From: CAVTWD01 sp963738325 | GTDB lineage: Bacteria; Actinomycetota; Acidimicrobiia; Acidimicrobiales; Ilumatobacteraceae | DNA length: 64,000 bases | NCBI GenBank assembly: GCA_963738325.1 | Contig: CAVTWD010000001.1 | Location: 1-64,000, forward strand | Direction: 5' to 3' | Program-made: the position numbers and the translations under genes | Shown here: positions 62,980-64,000 of the stretch, in pieces | Layout: the number at the start of each line of letters is the position of its first letter | Numbering within the stretch: position 1 is the first letter of the stretch | The notes under the pieces: model-generated | Told to the model about the DNA's origin: nothing | The model's database searches: none | What the model saw: the letters and a program-made list of their open reading frames with translations, nothing else

Positions 62980-64000
62980 ATGCTGGCGGCTGGTTTCGTG
63001 TCGAGCCTCGAATCGGCGCCGGTTGAGTCGTGCGGTTCTGACGCGGTGTGGGAGGCCGACATGGGGTCTGATCGTCCGGACGGGTCGCTGCCGGCGTCGC
63101 CGTGGCGGCTGTTCGATGATCCCTTTGCCCGTTTGCGGCGCCGTTCAGGTTTGGCGCCGGCCGAGCGGCGATTGGTCGACCGCCGCCGGGCGCGGCTCGT
63201 GGCAGACCTCAACGCCCTCGACGCCGCGGCGGTGGGCCTCGTGCGGCGGCGGCGGGAGCTGTTGACCGAGGCCCGCCAGGTGCACGAGGTGTTGTGGCCG
63301 CGGTTGTCGTGGTGCCGGGGGCGCCGCCCGCCGCCGCCGGACCGTCCTCCGCTGCCGCCCTTGCCGGCGAACGCGGAGGTTCTGGTGGGCTACGACCTGC
63401 GTCGTACGGCCCGGGCGTTGCTGGCCGCGCACGGCGAGTTGAGCCTGTACGAGCTGCATGTCGCTTTGCACTTGGCCGGCTATGCCGTGGGAAGCCGCCA
63501 TCCCGTAAAGGCCTTGTCCGACGCGCTGCGGTTGGAGACCGACCAGGGGCGCACCGTCCGGGTGCGGCGAGGCACGTACCGACTGGCGCACCCCCCACCC
63601 GCCGGCGAGTCCATCGACCCGTTCCTGGCCGCCAGCCCCGAATCGTGCTGGCCTGGCATCCCCTCCGTCGCCCGGGAAGCATGGGCCGATGCATCCGGAC
63701 GATCCGCCGGCAGGCGCGACGTGCTCGCGACCGATTGCGCCGACGCGGCTCCCAGCTCCTTCCCAGGGGGGTCCAAGCCTGCGGGAGTGTCGCCCGTCGA
63801 TGATCGGCTCATGACCGCTGACCTTTCGTTGACCTCACCGAAGGTGGCGGTGGTCACCGCCCCCGGGTGGGCCGAGCTCACCGATGGCAGCCTGGTGCGG
63901 CTCCACGAGCACTTGCGGGCGCGTCTCGATGGCGGATGGGAGCTCGTTCTCGCCGTCGACAGCGAAGTTGGGTCGGCGATGTCCGACACCGCGTCGCGGC
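62980..64000 (+). CDS. Unrecognised protein with winged-helix-like segment, runs off the window
   Basis: An open frame of at least 340 codons from ATG 62980 (MLAAGFVSSLESAPVESCGS) with no stop before the end of the window. The start follows a GGGGGGTGG run. Residues 40-110 are Arg/Leu-rich and likely a coiled coil (RRRARLVADLNALDAAAVGL). A winged-helix-like segment is near 150-205 (ELSLYELHVALHLAGYAV, VRVRRGTYRL). A second domain follows after about 275 (VAVVTAPGWAELTDGSLVRL). It uses more TTG, CGT and GTT codons than its neighbours, a hint of foreign origin. No family recognised. Confidence 0.7.
   Translation, partial: MLAAGFVSSLESAPVESCGSDAVWEADMGSDRPDGSLPASPWRLFDDPFARLRRRSGLAPAERRLVDRRRARLVADLNALDAAAVGLVRRRRELLTEARQVHEVLWPRLSWCRGRRPPPPDRPPLPPLPANAEVLVGYDLRRTARALLAAHGELSLYELHVALHLAGYAVGSRHPVKALSDALRLETDQGRTVRVRRGTYRLAHPPPAGESIDPFLAASPESCWPGIPSVAREAWADASGRSAGRRDVLATDCADAAPSSFPGGSKPAGVSPVDDRLMTADLSLTSPKVAVVTAPGWAELTDGSLVRLHEHLRARLDGGWELVLAVDSEVGSAMSDTASR

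Overview
The window is very GC-rich, actinobacterial DNA. Its gene content fits an acidimicrobiia-like or related high-GC actinobacterium rich in lipid and acyl-CoA metabolism: a SepX/GlpR-type divisome protein syntenic with galU and moeA, F420/LLM oxidoreductase, wax-ester synthase/DGAT, an Rv2578c-type radical SAM protein behind a LexA box, and many CoA-ligase, thiolase and DUF35 genes. Genus cannot be fixed from the sequence alone. Roughly half of the genes carry one or more single-base frameshifts, including housekeeping genes such as galU, uppP, tldD and MTAP. I read most of these as uncorrected sequencing or assembly indels rather than decay, and I give each gene its full extent across the break.

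Layout. 1-2110: a group II intron with its maturase, closed by a strong hairpin. 2.2-5.7 kb: a CBM48 protein, an HMG-CoA-synthase-like/OB-fold protein paired with a thiolase, and a mycothiol-enzyme pseudogene. 5.7-7.5 kb: ECF sigma/anti-sigma pair and a divergent lipoprotein. 7.5-13.9 kb: hisN-like phosphatase, dxs, an SDR, a TPP enzyme, a lipoprotein and a thioesterase. 14.0-16.8 kb: tldD/tldE. 16.8-19.9 kb: a three-gene, overlapping operon of SLOG-SLATT, SLATT and TM-pentapeptide-Rossmann effector proteins, which looks like an undescribed conflict/defence module. 20.1-24.7 kb: RmlD-like reductase, PHP phosphoesterase, uppP, SAF protein, MTA phosphorylase and an FmdB-like protein behind a CIRCE element. 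24.7-32.4 kb: galU, an SOS-boxed radical SAM gene, molybdenum-cofactor genes moeA, moaA and moaC, sepX, a bacterial translin and tRNA-Ala(CGC).

32.6-39.6 kb is a lipid-assembly cluster: two duplicated condensation-domain-like acyltransferases, an SDR, an acyl-CoA ligase and a WS/DGAT. 39.7-43.7 kb is a sugar-type ABC importer. 44-47 kb has a small Tat protein, paired DUF3147 membrane proteins and an N-acyl-D-amino-acid deacylase. 47.2-50.5 kb holds a nucleotidyltransferase, a B12-radical SAM gene and a flippase fragment that appear fused by deletion. 50.5-60.4 kb is a minus-strand degradative block (double CaiB CoA-transferase, DUF35, thiolase-like, LLM oxidoreductase, SDR, SnoaL-like, DrrAB-type exporter, CoA ligase). 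60.5-62.8 kb carries CoxM/CoxS-type molybdo-hydroxylase subunits plus a hydrolase, without the large subunit. The window ends inside an unrecognised gene starting at 62980.

Regulatory sequence worth noting: a CIRCE operator (24610), a LexA/SOS box (25827), a near-palindrome occurring three times 50-66 nt upstream of start codons, a G6A2G2 hairpin family at gene ends, and several tandem repeats sitting on gene 3' ends.
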